Below, in pieces: positions 48,286 through 56,781 of a stretch of 64,000 nucleotides of DNA; the first letter of the stretch is position 1; every line of letters begins with the position of its first letter. Source of the stretch: Streptomyces sp. SolWspMP-5a-2 (lineage in GTDB: Bacteria; Actinomycetota; Actinomycetes; Streptomycetales; Streptomycetaceae); contig NZ_FMCI01000175.1 in assembly GCF_900091845.1 (NCBI RefSeq), positions 54,521 to 118,520 on the forward strand, given 5' to 3'. The position numbers were made by a program, and so were the translations under genes. The notes under the pieces were generated by a model, which did no database searches, was not told the DNA's origin, and saw only the letters and a program-made list of their open reading frames with translations.

Positions 48286-48327
48286 ACCGGGGCCGCCGCC
48301 TCTTTCCACGGACACGGCGGCCCCGTG
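48286..48327 (+). terminator. Hairpin before traB
   Basis: CGGGGCCGCCG (48288-48298) pairs with CGGCGGCCCCG (48315-48325), extended by CAC/GTG. It separates the small-gene operon from the translocase gene. Confidence 0.8.
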
Positions 48328-48377
48328 CTCTCCGCTTCATCCCGCCCCCAAAGGGGGCAGTCAGGAGAAGTTCCAGC

Positions 48378-50495
48378 ATGACCGAGAACGTCATCAACCT
48401 CCACAAGCCCACCGACCCGCCCACCGGGGAGAATGCCCCCACCGTGCTCACGGTCGTGCCCGACCCGGCTCCCGCCTCGCGGCTGCCGTTGTGGGTGCGC
48501 TCCGGCCGCGCGGTTAAAGCGGCGGCGACCGACGAGAACACGAAGACCGTGGTCCGCGCGGTCGCCCGGCACTCCCTCTACACGCTCAACGGGGGCCGGA
48601 TCGTCGCCCGTCGCACCTGGGACGGCCGGACCGGAGCCCGCTATGAGCGGATGATCCGGGCCGCCGAAGTGGCCGGGAACATCGAGGTTGCCGAGGAGTG
48701 GGAGGAGCGTCTCCAGCGCTTCCGGCAGGCACGCCACCACCGCCGCATGGACCTGCTCCACTCCCCGCTGGAGGTGGCCAAGGGCGCCGCCGTCGGGACC
48801 GGCATGGGGGTTGCAGCGCTCATCGGCCTCGGGATCGTCATGGCCATCAACACGAAGCACCCGGCGGACGTCATCACCCCGCTCGCCGCCACCATCGACT
48901 TCATCGCCACCCTGATCCGCATCATTCAGATCGTGTGGGGTCCCGCGCTCACGATCGCCCCGTTCCTCGCGCTGCTCGCGCTGTGGTCGGTAGGCGCGCA
49001 CCAGAAGGCGGCCCCGTCGTGGTCGATGCCGGAGCACCAGCGATCGAGCGAGGGTGAGCCGATCACCCCCTCGATCGTGGTCAAGGCCCTGCGCGACCTC
49101 GGGGTGCCCGCGCTGCGCAACGCCATCAAGGAGATGGGCGACGCGGGCGCATCGATGCTCGGGCCGATCCGGATTGCCGGATGCGGTGTCGAGGTGGACG
49201 TCACGCTCCCTTCCGGGGTGTCCACGATCGAGGTGCAGAACCGGCGCCGCAAGCTCGCCGAGAACCTGACCCGGCACGAGCACGAAGTGTTCATCATGCT
49301 CCCCGTGGCCGCGCGCACGGTCCGTCTGTGGATCGCCGACTCCGGTGCCCTGGACGAACCGATCGGACCGTCCCCGCTGGTCACGGACGACAAGATGACC
49401 GCCAACTACGCCAAGGGCCGCGCCCCGTGGGGGCAGGACCTGCGCGGGGACGCCGCCGCCATCAGCCTGTATCAGCGGCACCTGCTCATCACGGGTCTGT
49501 CCAACCAGGGCAAGACCGCCGCCCTGCGCGCGCTCGCCCTGTGGCTGGCGCTGGACCGGTCGGTGCAGTTCCTGATGGGTGACCTCAAGGGCGCCGGTGA
49601 CTGGGCCATGTTCGACGGCCTGGCCACCGTGCTGATCCAGGGCCCGACCGATGAGCACGTGATCGAGGTGACCGAGATGGTCGAGGGTGCGGTCGACGAG
49701 ATGAACCGCCGTCTCCAGGACCCGCCCGGAACGCAGTTCCCGCCGCTGATCGTGCTGGTCGACGAGGCACAGGTGGCGTTCATGTGTCCGGCCGTCGACG
49801 ACGAGAAGCGCCCCTATGGCGGCTCCAAGGCCAAGTCCCGGTACTTCACCGCCGTCCGTAAGATCCACAACCAGGGGCGTGCGGTCAACGTGCTGATGTG
49901 GCAGGGCACCCAGGACCCCACCGACCAGAACCTCCCCAAGCTCGTACGGGAGGGCGCGCACACCCGTGCCTCGCTCGCGCTGGGCACCGAGTCGCAGGCC
50001 CGCATGGCGCTCGGTGACAAGGCCGTCGACGGAGGGGCCGCGCCGAACCTGCTGCGTCCGGGGCTGGACAAGGGCACGGTCGTGGTCGCGTCCGACGGGA
50101 TCAAGATCCCGGCCGGACAGGCATCCCTCACGGTCCGCACGCACTACATCGACACCGAGGGCGCCCACGCCATCGCCGACCGGGCGAGGACGCTCCGGGA
50201 CGGAGTCACCACCCTGCACGCCGTCGAGCGGGGCGAGGAGCGTGACCCGCTCGCCGACATCCTTGCCGTCCTCGGCGACGAGAAGCGGGTGTTCACTCAG
50301 GACGTCATCAAGCGGCTCTCCGCGAGCAACGAGGACGCCTACGGCCGGTGGTCGTTCGGCGACCTCACCCGCGTCCTGGACGCGGCCGGCGTCGAGCCGA
50401 AGAAGTCCCACGGCCGCATGGTCGTCCGGGCCGAGGACGTCGCCCGCGCGCTCGCCGACCGCGACAACGAGGGTTCCGCTTCCGCCTCCGAGTGA
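48378..50495 (+). CDS. TraB/FtsK-type conjugal DNA translocase
   Basis: A 705-residue FtsK/SpoIIIE-family protein. Two membrane helices lie near 133-156 and 190-215. Walker A (ITGLSNQGKTAALR) is near residue 374, Walker B (PPLIVLVDEAQVAF) near 457, and the family GSKAKSRYFTAVRKIHNQGR follows. The last about 70 residues are a winged-helix (FTQDVIKRLSASNEDAYGRW) like the gamma/DNA-recognition domain of TraB. One such hexameric pump suffices to move double-stranded DNA in Streptomyces conjugation. The repeats just downstream are its likely binding site. Confidence 0.92.
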   Translation: MTENVINLHKPTDPPTGENAPTVLTVVPDPAPASRLPLWVRSGRAVKAAATDENTKTVVRAVARHSLYTLNGGRIVARRTWDGRTGARYERMIRAAEVAGNIEVAEEWEERLQRFRQARHHRRMDLLHSPLEVAKGAAVGTGMGVAALIGLGIVMAINTKHPADVITPLAATIDFIATLIRIIQIVWGPALTIAPFLALLALWSVGAHQKAAPSWSMPEHQRSSEGEPITPSIVVKALRDLGVPALRNAIKEMGDAGASMLGPIRIAGCGVEVDVTLPSGVSTIEVQNRRRKLAENLTRHEHEVFIMLPVAARTVRLWIADSGALDEPIGPSPLVTDDKMTANYAKGRAPWGQDLRGDAAAISLYQRHLLITGLSNQGKTAALRALALWLALDRSVQFLMGDLKGAGDWAMFDGLATVLIQGPTDEHVIEVTEMVEGAVDEMNRRLQDPPGTQFPPLIVLVDEAQVAFMCPAVDDEKRPYGGSKAKSRYFTAVRKIHNQGRAVNVLMWQGTQDPTDQNLPKLVREGAHTRASLALGTESQARMALGDKAVDGGAAPNLLRPGLDKGTVVVASDGIKIPAGQASLTVRTHYIDTEGAHAIADRARTLRDGVTTLHAVERGEERDPLADILAVLGDEKRVFTQDVIKRLSASNEDAYGRWSFGDLTRVLDAAGVEPKKSHGRMVVRAEDVARALADRDNEGSASASE

Positions 50496-50519
50496 CGGGG
50501 AGTCGCACCCTCCCGACCC

Positions 50520-50682
50520 GGGGAGGCGGGGAGAACTCCCCAACCACCTCCCCGGGACGCCTCCCCCGCGTTGATCAGCGAAAACACCCGATCGGGGAGG
50601 CGGGGAGGCGGGGAGGCGCGCAGGTCAGCGCCCCTGAAACCCCCTCCGCAACGCCCCCGACAGGGGGTGTCCCTGCCTCCCC
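50520..50682. repeat. Candidate clt locus with 8-bp TraB recognition repeats
   Basis: GGGGAGGC occurs at 50520, then three times head to tail at 50594, 50602 and 50610; the reverse form GCCTCCCC is at 50559 and 50675. They lie immediately after the translocase stop, where clt loci with short direct repeats occur in Streptomyces plasmids. A further copy lies at 54675. Confidence 0.65.
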
Positions 50683-50707
50683 CGACAAGCACCGGAAGGG
50701 ATTCCGC

Positions 50708-51172
50708 ATGTACCCCGAGCGCACCGGCAACGGGCCCGCCGTGCGGGCCGTCGAGGTCCACCAGCCCACCCCGATCACCCCCGCCGTGCCGTACCCGGCG
50801 CCCCCCGTTCCCGTGCAACCGCACGCCGTCCCGGCGGTCGCAAGCGTCGTCCTCCCGGACGGGCGCGTCGTCACCGGCTACGCCATCCCCGCCGCGCAGC
50901 CCGAACCAGTGGCCGCCAAGCTGGCCGTGTCCCGGACGGCGGTGAACGTCGCCCTCGGGGGCGTCGGGTTCCTCGCTGTGTGCGGCGGACTGCTGATGCT
51001 CACCGCGTTCGTCACCGCGCTGGCCGCGCTGGCCGCCCAGCTCATCACCCTCGCCGCCGTCATCTTCGGCGGATGGATCGCCGTGCAGATGCTCGGCTCC
51101 AACCGCCACGGCGCCGCAACCACGGTCAACATCCGCAAAGCCGTCATCAAGCGCAACAAGTTCTACGGCTGA
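50708..51172 (+). CDS. Spread-type membrane protein
   Basis: A 154-residue protein: a proline/valine-rich N-terminal 65 residues, then two membrane helices (LGGVGFLAVCGGLLMLTAFV, then LAALAAQLITLAAVIFGGW) and a short basic tail ending KRNKFYG. It resembles small Spd/Kil-override spread proteins of conjugative elements. AAGGGA lies 8 bases upstream of the ATG at 50708. The long frame before it is only the clt region. Confidence 0.75.
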   Translation: MYPERTGNGPAVRAVEVHQPTPITPAVPYPAPPVPVQPHAVPAVASVVLPDGRVVTGYAIPAAQPEPVAAKLAVSRTAVNVALGGVGFLAVCGGLLMLTAFVTALAALAAQLITLAAVIFGGWIAVQMLGSNRHGAATTVNIRKAVIKRNKFYG

Positions 51173-51186
51173 CAGGAGAACGTCCG

Positions 51187-51483
51187 ATGGCACTCGAAAC
51201 GATCATCTGCGTCATCGCCGTCTGCGACCTCTGCGGACGACGCAACACCGACAGCGAGTACGGCGCCCACTACCCCACTCGTGACGACGCCTTCGCCGAC
51301 CTGACCACCGCCTACGGCTCCGATCCCGCATGGGCACTCACGGCCGACGGGCGGCTGATCTGCGACCGCCGCGACCAGCGCCACCACGAACAGCGCATCC
51401 CCGTCCACGGCTGGCACCCCACCAGCGGCGCCATGACCGTCACCTTCGCGCCCGACACGCCCCCGCACCCCGCCCACCCCTAG
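51187..51483 (+). CDS. Small hypothetical AICE protein
   Basis: A 98-residue protein with one CxxC (VCDLCGRR) near the N-terminus and two histidines later (DQRHHEQRIPVHGWH). This may be a minimal metal site. Weak similarity to short proteins beside replication genes in Streptomyces elements is likely but unverified. It lies 14 bp after the spread gene. Confidence 0.65.
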   Translation: MALETIICVIAVCDLCGRRNTDSEYGAHYPTRDDAFADLTTAYGSDPAWALTADGRLICDRRDQRHHEQRIPVHGWHPTSGAMTVTFAPDTPPHPAHP

Positions 51484-51570
51484 CTACGCCAAGGGCGGCC
51501 CCCGTCTCGCCAAAGTCCGGGACCGCCCTTGCCAACCAGCCCACTACAGACCTGTTGGAGGTCTCCCAGC

Positions 51571-52305
51571 ATGACGCAACCCGCTCTCTTCCGGCGAGTG
51601 CCCGGCCGTCGGCCGCGCTTACTGGACCTGTTCTCGTGCGCCGGTGGGGCCGCGACCGGCTACCACCGTGCGGGGTTCGACGTGGACGGCTGCGACGTCG
51701 CCGACCGCCCGAACTACCCCTTCCCCTACCACCGGGGCGACGCCCTCACCTACCTCGCCGCCCTGATCGCGTCGGGCGAGATCCGCCGGTACGCGTTCGT
51801 GCACGCCTCGCCGCCGTGCCAGCACGGATGCGCCCTGACGGTAGGCACCAACACCTCCCGAGGGTGGGGCCGTACCCACGTCGACCTGGTCGCGCCGACG
51901 CGCGCCCTGCTCGACGAGACCGGTTTGCCGTACGTGATCGAGCAGCCCAACGGCCGCGCGAAGATCCGTAAAGACCTCACCCTGTGCGGCGAGATGTTCG
52001 GACTCGGAGTCATCCGCCACCGCAACTTCGAGTTGGGCGGCTGGACCATCGAGCAACCGGCGCACGTCCCACATCGGGGCAGGGTGCGCGGGTGGCGCCA
52101 CGGCGAGTACTTCGACGGCCCGTATGTCGCGGCGTACGGCAACGGCGGGGGCAAGCCGACCGTCCCGGAACTCCAGACCGCCATGGGGATCACGTGGACC
52201 GACGTCCGCGAGGAACTCACCGAAGCGATCCCGCCCGCCTACACCGAGCACATCGGCACGGCCGCGCTCGCCCAGCTCGCCCCCGCCCTGGGGGTGGCCG
52301 CGTGA
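51571..52305 (+). CDS. C5 cytosine DNA methyltransferase-like protein
   Basis: A 244-residue enzyme. Motif I is LLDLFSCAGGAATGYHRAGF, the catalytic motif IV is ASPPCQHG with the nucleophilic Cys, and motif VI reads VIEQPNGR. The later variable region is short, so it is smaller than restriction-linked methylases but like stand-alone phage and plasmid ones. No restriction partner is adjacent. It probably shields element DNA from host restriction during transfer. TTGGAGG precedes the ATG at 51571; the stop overlaps the primase start. Confidence 0.88.
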   Translation: MTQPALFRRVPGRRPRLLDLFSCAGGAATGYHRAGFDVDGCDVADRPNYPFPYHRGDALTYLAALIASGEIRRYAFVHASPPCQHGCALTVGTNTSRGWGRTHVDLVAPTRALLDETGLPYVIEQPNGRAKIRKDLTLCGEMFGLGVIRHRNFELGGWTIEQPAHVPHRGRVRGWRHGEYFDGPYVAAYGNGGGKPTVPELQTAMGITWTDVREELTEAIPPAYTEHIGTAALAQLAPALGVAA

Positions 52306-53150
52306 CCGCCGCCGCGACCCTGCTGGACACCGCGCTCACGCTGGCCACACACGGCATCCCGCCCCTGCCCCTGCGGGCGGGGAAGGTGCCGTTCGGTAAC
52401 TGCCCGGACTGCGCCAGCAACGCGTGCGGGGGACGGCCGAACATGAAGACGCCCGGCCCCTGCCGGTGCCCCGGCGTCTGCCACGCTTGGGCCGCCGCTA
52501 CCACCGACCCGCACGTTCTCACCTCCCCGGCGTGGGGGACGGCGTGGCGTCGGGCCGCCGCCGTTGCCTACCACCCCGGCGGCGCCGGCGTGACCGTCGT
52601 CGACCTGGACGACGCGGCGGCCGTCGCCTGGGCCCGTGCCACCCTGCCCGCGACACGGACCGTGCCGACGACGCGGGGGGAGCACTGGATCTACCAGGGC
52701 GCCATGCGATCCGTGAACGCCGTCCGCCCCGGCGTCGACATCAAATCCCTTATGGCGTACGCCCGTTGGCTCGGAAACGGCACGGGCGTCACGGCTCCTC
52801 TCCCGGACGCTGTGCGCGCGCTGGCGGTAAAGGAGCCGTCCCCGGCCCGCAGGGCGCCACAGAGCCTCACAGTGCCTCTGAGGGGCCATGGGGGCGAGTG
52901 CAGGCACCGCACGCCCACCTATCTGGACCGGGGAATCGCCATGGCAGAGCAGCGCATCACCGAGGCGCGCAGCGCCGTGCACGCCACCGTGTACCGCACC
53001 TTCCTCGCCGTGTTGTCGACGCACGGCCGGTGCGGCTGCCTCACCGACGCCCATGTCGCGCGGCTGTTCACCGCCGCGCAGGCCAAGGGCGAATCCCCCC
53101 GCCACTGCACCGACGCGTGGACCAACGCCCTGACCACGTTGGGACTGTGA
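52302..53150 (+). CDS. Bifunctional primase/polymerase (Prim-Pol)
   Basis: A 282-residue replication protein. The N-terminal Prim-Pol domain has LPLRAGKVPFGNCP, a Cys-rich stretch (CPDCASNACGG to CRCPGVCHAW), VTVVDLDDAAAVAW with the metal-binding acidic pair, and TTRGEHWIYQG with the His. Its GTG start overlaps the methylase stop. With the next gene it forms the replication unit of the RepPP-type AICE class. Whether it primes and polymerises remains inference. Confidence 0.88.
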   Translation: MTAAATLLDTALTLATHGIPPLPLRAGKVPFGNCPDCASNACGGRPNMKTPGPCRCPGVCHAWAAATTDPHVLTSPAWGTAWRRAAAVAYHPGGAGVTVVDLDDAAAVAWARATLPATRTVPTTRGEHWIYQGAMRSVNAVRPGVDIKSLMAYARWLGNGTGVTAPLPDAVRALAVKEPSPARRAPQSLTVPLRGHGGECRHRTPTYLDRGIAMAEQRITEARSAVHATVYRTFLAVLSTHGRCGCLTDAHVARLFTAAQAKGESPRHCTDAWTNALTTLGL

Positions 53151-53152
53151 CC

Positions 53153-54628
53153 ATGTCCGAGGACGAGAAGAACCCCGCCCGCGCTGTCATTGCCGACTAC
53201 GCGCAGGCGCACTTCCGCTACTTCCGCACCGCCGACGGGACCGTGTACGCGCAGAAGAATGGCCATCCCGTGGCCCGTCCCATCCGCTCCCAGGGCACGA
53301 CGGGAAGCCACCGCCAGGAACTCATGGTCGGCCTGTTCAAGGACGGGGTCGGCGTGTTCAACGGCACCGCATTGAAGGAGGCGTTGGACCTGATCGAAGC
53401 GCTCGCACTGACGGAGGACGTACAGCCCGTTCACATCCGCGTCGCCCCCGGATTCGACGGGGCGACGTGGCTGGACCTGGGCCGCGATGACGGGAAGTCC
53501 GTCCGTATCCACCCCGCCGGATGGGACGTGCTCACCCCGGACCCGCGTGAAGTGTGCTGGCGGCGCACCCAGCTCACCGGCGAACTCCCGTTGCCGGCCA
53601 AGGACACCGACGGCAAGGGCATCGATCTCCTGCTGAGGCTGTGCAACTTCGCCAACGCGGAAACCGAGTGCCTGGCCATCGCGTGGTTGATCGGCTGTCT
53701 GGGGCCGTCTGTGCCCGTCCCTGCGCCGTTCCTCACCGGGCCGCAGGGCGCGGGAAAGTCCACCGGCGGCCGGATGCTCGTGCGGATCATCGAGGGCATG
53801 AGCGGTGACCTGCGCCGGGCCCCGAAGGATGAGGAGAACCTGGTAGCGGCCGTTGCGGCCGGATGGGTCACCGCCCTGGACAACCTCTCCCACATGACGC
53901 CGGACCTGTCCGACGCGATGTGCTGCATCGTCACCGGCATCGAGAGCGTCAAGCGCGCCCTGTTCACCGACGGGGACGTCTTCCGCGTCGGCTACCGCCG
54001 CCCCCTGCTCCTGACCGGCATCGACGTTGGCGTCATCCGCCCCGACCTCGCCGAACGGCTGCTGCCGCTGCGCCTGGAACGGCCCCGCGTGAGGCGCACC
54101 GAGGCGGAACTGTGGGCGGACTACGAGGAGGCGCTGCCCGTCGTCCTCGGCTCGCTCCTGGACCTGACCGTCAAGGTCCGCGCGGTGGAGGCGGAGACCC
54201 CCACCGACCTGCGCATGGCGGACTTCGCCCGCCTGTGCGCACAGCTCGATGCAGCCACGGGACTCGGGGCGCTCACCGCCTACCGGGCCAGCCTGGACGA
54301 CCTGAACGACGACGTGATCGAGGGTGACCTGCTGGCACAGACCGTCCTTCGGCATGCCGACACCATCGAGCCGGGTACGGCGCAGCGGATGACGTCCACC
54401 GAGTGGCTGCACTGCCTGAGCCGCCTCTACAGCGGCGAGGATCTGCGTGCCCTGCCCAAGGGGTGGCCGACCACGGGCAAAGTCCTCTCCGACCGGCTCA
54501 AGCGTCTCCAGCCGACCCTGTCCGCGCGTGGCGTCGTCATCGACTCGGGCCGCACCAGCGAGGGCCGCTATCTCGAAATGACCCGCCTGGCCACCGCGCC
54601 CCCACACGAGCAACAGCGGATGCTCTGA
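53153..54628 (+). CDS. Replication ATPase/helicase-like protein
   Basis: A 491-residue protein. Walker A (FLTGPQGAGKSTGGR) is near residue 196, a Walker B-like VTALDNLSHM near 241, and a TGI-containing sensor region follows (LLLTGIDVGVIRP). The N-terminus (about 1-170) looks like a non-catalytic binding region. This matches the ATPase paired with Prim-Pol in elements and phages. It starts 2 bp after the primase stop and ends at a strong terminator. Confidence 0.85.
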   Translation: MSEDEKNPARAVIADYAQAHFRYFRTADGTVYAQKNGHPVARPIRSQGTTGSHRQELMVGLFKDGVGVFNGTALKEALDLIEALALTEDVQPVHIRVAPGFDGATWLDLGRDDGKSVRIHPAGWDVLTPDPREVCWRRTQLTGELPLPAKDTDGKGIDLLLRLCNFANAETECLAIAWLIGCLGPSVPVPAPFLTGPQGAGKSTGGRMLVRIIEGMSGDLRRAPKDEENLVAAVAAGWVTALDNLSHMTPDLSDAMCCIVTGIESVKRALFTDGDVFRVGYRRPLLLTGIDVGVIRPDLAERLLPLRLERPRVRRTEAELWADYEEALPVVLGSLLDLTVKVRAVEAETPTDLRMADFARLCAQLDAATGLGALTAYRASLDDLNDDVIEGDLLAQTVLRHADTIEPGTAQRMTSTEWLHCLSRLYSGEDLRALPKGWPTTGKVLSDRLKRLQPTLSARGVVIDSGRTSEGRYLEMTRLATAPPHEQQRML

Positions 54629-54648
54629 CCCTCGCCGCGCTCGCTCGG

Positions 54649-54705
54649 ACAAGCAAGAGGAGCACCACCGGCGGGGGGAGGCGGAGGCGTGCTCCTCTTG
54701 CTTGT
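54649..54705 (+). terminator. Strong terminator after the replication operon
   Basis: A perfect 17-bp stem, ACAAGCAAGAGGAGCAC (54649-54665) against GTGCTCCTCTTGCTTGT (54689-54705), directly follows the replication genes. Confidence 0.92.
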
Positions 54706-54816
54706 TCGGCGCAGCGCGCCGCCCCAAGGACGCGCCGCGAAGCGGCCCCTTCTTCACGCCCTGAGCCGCACTGAACCACCACAGACGCCCCTCTTTTGTC
54801 CTAAGAGGGAAGACGC

Positions 54817-55033
54817 TGCGTCATCTGCGTCATGCAGACGAAAAAACGGCCGCTGACCTGCGGCTACAGCCATGACGCAGACGGCGGAGTCTGCGTCATC
54901 CTGCGTCATCTGCGTCATGGGCTGCGTCGCGAATGACGCAGCCCATGACGCACCCATGACGCACGCCTGAACCACTGCGTCACATAAAACAGCAGGTCAG
55001 AAGCCTGAATGACGCTGATGACGCAATGACGCA
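54817..55033. repeat. Iteron-like array of TGCGTCAT, candidate replication origin
   Basis: Eleven perfect copies of TGCGTCAT occur: forward at 54817, 54826, 54892, 54902 and 54911; reverse (ATGACGCA) at 54872, 54933, 54945, 54956, 55018 and 55026. Near copies lie at about 54923, 54975 and 55009. The array sits between the replication genes and the excisionase gene in AT-richer DNA, as expected for an origin or a repressor-binding region. Confidence 0.8.
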
Positions 55034-55100
55034 GAAATCCGAGCCTCGGACAGGCGCGCCCCCTGAAACAGGACCCTCGCCCGCGCACGGAGGACACGCC

Positions 55101-55331
55101 ATGAGTACCGCACATGCACAGTCGGACCCGCGCGCCACGCTTCGCGGCGGGTTGCCGGACCGCTACCTGACCCCCGATGACATTGCCGAGATCTTCGAGG
55201 TGCCCAAAGAGACCGTCTACCAGTGGCGCCGGAAGCGCATGGGGCCGCCCGGATTCCGCATCGGCAAGTACATCCGCTACGACCCCGCCGACGTGCTCGC
55301 GCACGTCGCCGCACGCAAGAGCACCGACTAA
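55101..55331 (+). CDS. xis: Excisionase-like HTH protein
   Basis: A 76-residue MerR/Xis-type winged helix: YLTPDDIAEIFEVPKETVYQ, WRRKRMGPPGFRIGKYIRYD. This length, fold and position just upstream of the integrase are standard for AICE excisionases, which bend att DNA for excision. GGAGGACA is a good ribosome site. A hairpin separates it from int. Confidence 0.87.
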   Translation: MSTAHAQSDPRATLRGGLPDRYLTPDDIAEIFEVPKETVYQWRRKRMGPPGFRIGKYIRYDPADVLAHVAARKSTD

Positions 55332-55362
55332 AACGCCGCCTGACCCAACACCCACCGCAGAC

Positions 55363-55398
55363 AGCAGGGAGAGCCGCTCACCGGCGGCTCTCCCTGCT
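55363..55398 (+). terminator. Hairpin between xis and int
   Basis: AGCAGGGAGAGCCG and CGGCTCTCCCTGCT form a perfect 14-bp stem. It could attenuate read-through from xis into int. Confidence 0.8.
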
Positions 55399-55422
55399 GC
55401 GTGTTGAGAGGACCGTCGCCGC

Positions 55423-56664
55423 ATGGCAGGCCACATCCAAGACCGCTGGTTCAAGACCGAGACCAACTCCGCCGGCAAGACCGTCCGCGTCAAGACCGAC
55501 CGCCACGGCACCGGCATGCGCTACCGGGCCCGGTACATCGGCCCCGACGGAACCGAGAAGTCCAAGAGCTTCTCCGACGGCAAGAAGCGACTTGCCGAGC
55601 AGTGGCTTAGCGCCATTGAGACGGACATGTCGCGCGGGCAGTACGTCGACCCGTCGGCGGGCAAGGTGACGTTCAAAGACTTCGCTACGGCGTGGCTGGC
55701 GTCTCAGACCACGGACCCTTCCACCATCGTGAACATGGAGTTGCGGTTTCGGCTGCACGCCTTTCCGTACATCGGTTCGCGCTCCATGACCGCATTCCAG
55801 CCCACCCATATCCGCACGTGGGCGCGGGCCCTCATGGACTCCGGAATGGCAGCGTCATATCAGCGGACCGTGTTTGCCAACGTCTCCGCCGTGTTCGGCG
55901 CGGCCGTGGACGACGGCATCATCTCCCGCAATCCGTGCCGTGCGGGTTCCGTCCGAGCACCCAAGCTTGCCCCTCGGAAAATCAAGCCGTGGACGCGTGA
56001 TCGAGTGGTGGCTGTTCGCGGCGGACTCCCGGAGCAGTACGCGACGACGGTGGACCTCGGTGCCGGGTGCGGTTTGCGGCAAGGTGAGATCTTCGGGCTG
56101 GCCGTTGATGAAGTCGACTTCGACGGGGGAGTGCTGCACATCGCACGGCAGGTCAAGCTGGTCGGTCCGCAGATGGTGTTCGCTCCTCCCAAGGGCGGCA
56201 AGCTGCGAGACGTGCCACTGCCCGACGTGGTGTCGGATGCGCTCGCCGCGCACATCACCCGTCGGCCCCCTATCGACGTCACTCTGCCGTGGAAGACCCC
56301 TGACGGCCCGCCGGTCACATCGAAATTGCTGTTCTACTCGCGGGAGCGCAAGGCACTCAACAGGAACTACTTCAACATGTACCTGTGGAAGCCCGCCTTG
56401 ATTACTGGCGGCGTCATTCCGGAACGGGTGCCGGGGGAGCGGTTCAAACCGTCGCGTGAGCACGGCATGCACGCCTTGCGGCACTACTACGCGTCGGTCC
56501 TGCTGGACTCCGGAGAGAACATCAAGGCCCTGGCCGAATACCTCGGCCACTCAGACCCAGGGTTCACGCTGCGGACGTACACACACCTGATGCCGAACAG
56601 CAGGGACCGGGCGCGCCGGGCCATCGACTCCGTGTTCGGCAAGGGAGTGTCTCCCGGATCCTGA
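55423..56664 (+). CDS. int: Tyrosine site-specific integrase
   Basis: A 413-residue tyrosine recombinase. The N-terminal SAM-like core-binding domain (about 70-160) is followed by the catalytic domain with Arg I in GCGLRQGEIFGL, HALRHYYAS (HxxR) near 350, LGHSDPG and the nucleophile Tyr in LRTYTHLMPNSR near 386. A basic N-terminal arm (DRWFKTETNSAGK) contacts arm sites. It lies 104 bp from attR, the normal place. Its target is the 14-bp end of glnA, so it is a protein-gene-specific integrase, unlike most AICE integrases that use tRNA genes. Confidence 0.96.
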   Translation: MAGHIQDRWFKTETNSAGKTVRVKTDRHGTGMRYRARYIGPDGTEKSKSFSDGKKRLAEQWLSAIETDMSRGQYVDPSAGKVTFKDFATAWLASQTTDPSTIVNMELRFRLHAFPYIGSRSMTAFQPTHIRTWARALMDSGMAASYQRTVFANVSAVFGAAVDDGIISRNPCRAGSVRAPKLAPRKIKPWTRDRVVAVRGGLPEQYATTVDLGAGCGLRQGEIFGLAVDEVDFDGGVLHIARQVKLVGPQMVFAPPKGGKLRDVPLPDVVSDALAAHITRRPPIDVTLPWKTPDGPPVTSKLLFYSRERKALNRNYFNMYLWKPALITGGVIPERVPGERFKPSREHGMHALRHYYASVLLDSGENIKALAEYLGHSDPGFTLRTYTHLMPNSRDRARRAIDSVFGKGVSPGS

Positions 56665-56679
56665 GCGCAAAAGGCCGCC

Positions 56680-56714
56680 GGCCGTGCGCTTCCCGGAGTG
56701 GGAAGAGCACGGCC
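56680..56714. terminator. Terminator between int and glnA
   Basis: GGCCGTGCGCTTCCC pairs with GGGAAGAGCACGGCC (one mismatch). It follows int and, read the other way, may now serve the convergent glnA, whose native terminator is beyond attL. Confidence 0.8.
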
Positions 56715-56767
56715 GACGGCCCACACACGGCCCAGGGGATCAGAAACCCGCTGTGACCTGGGGCGAT

Positions 56768-56781
56768 ATCACACGTCGAAG
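56768..56781. repeat. attR core (14 bp) overlapping the glnA stop codon
   Basis: ATCACACGTCGAAG matches attL exactly. On the minus strand it encodes the last residues of GlnA (Phe-Asp-Val) plus the TGA stop, so insertion preserves the protein. Confidence 0.9.

Noticed and set aside
48222..50543. A 773-codon minus-strand frame opposite traB
   Set aside because: Antisense shadow of a gene with clear Walker motifs.
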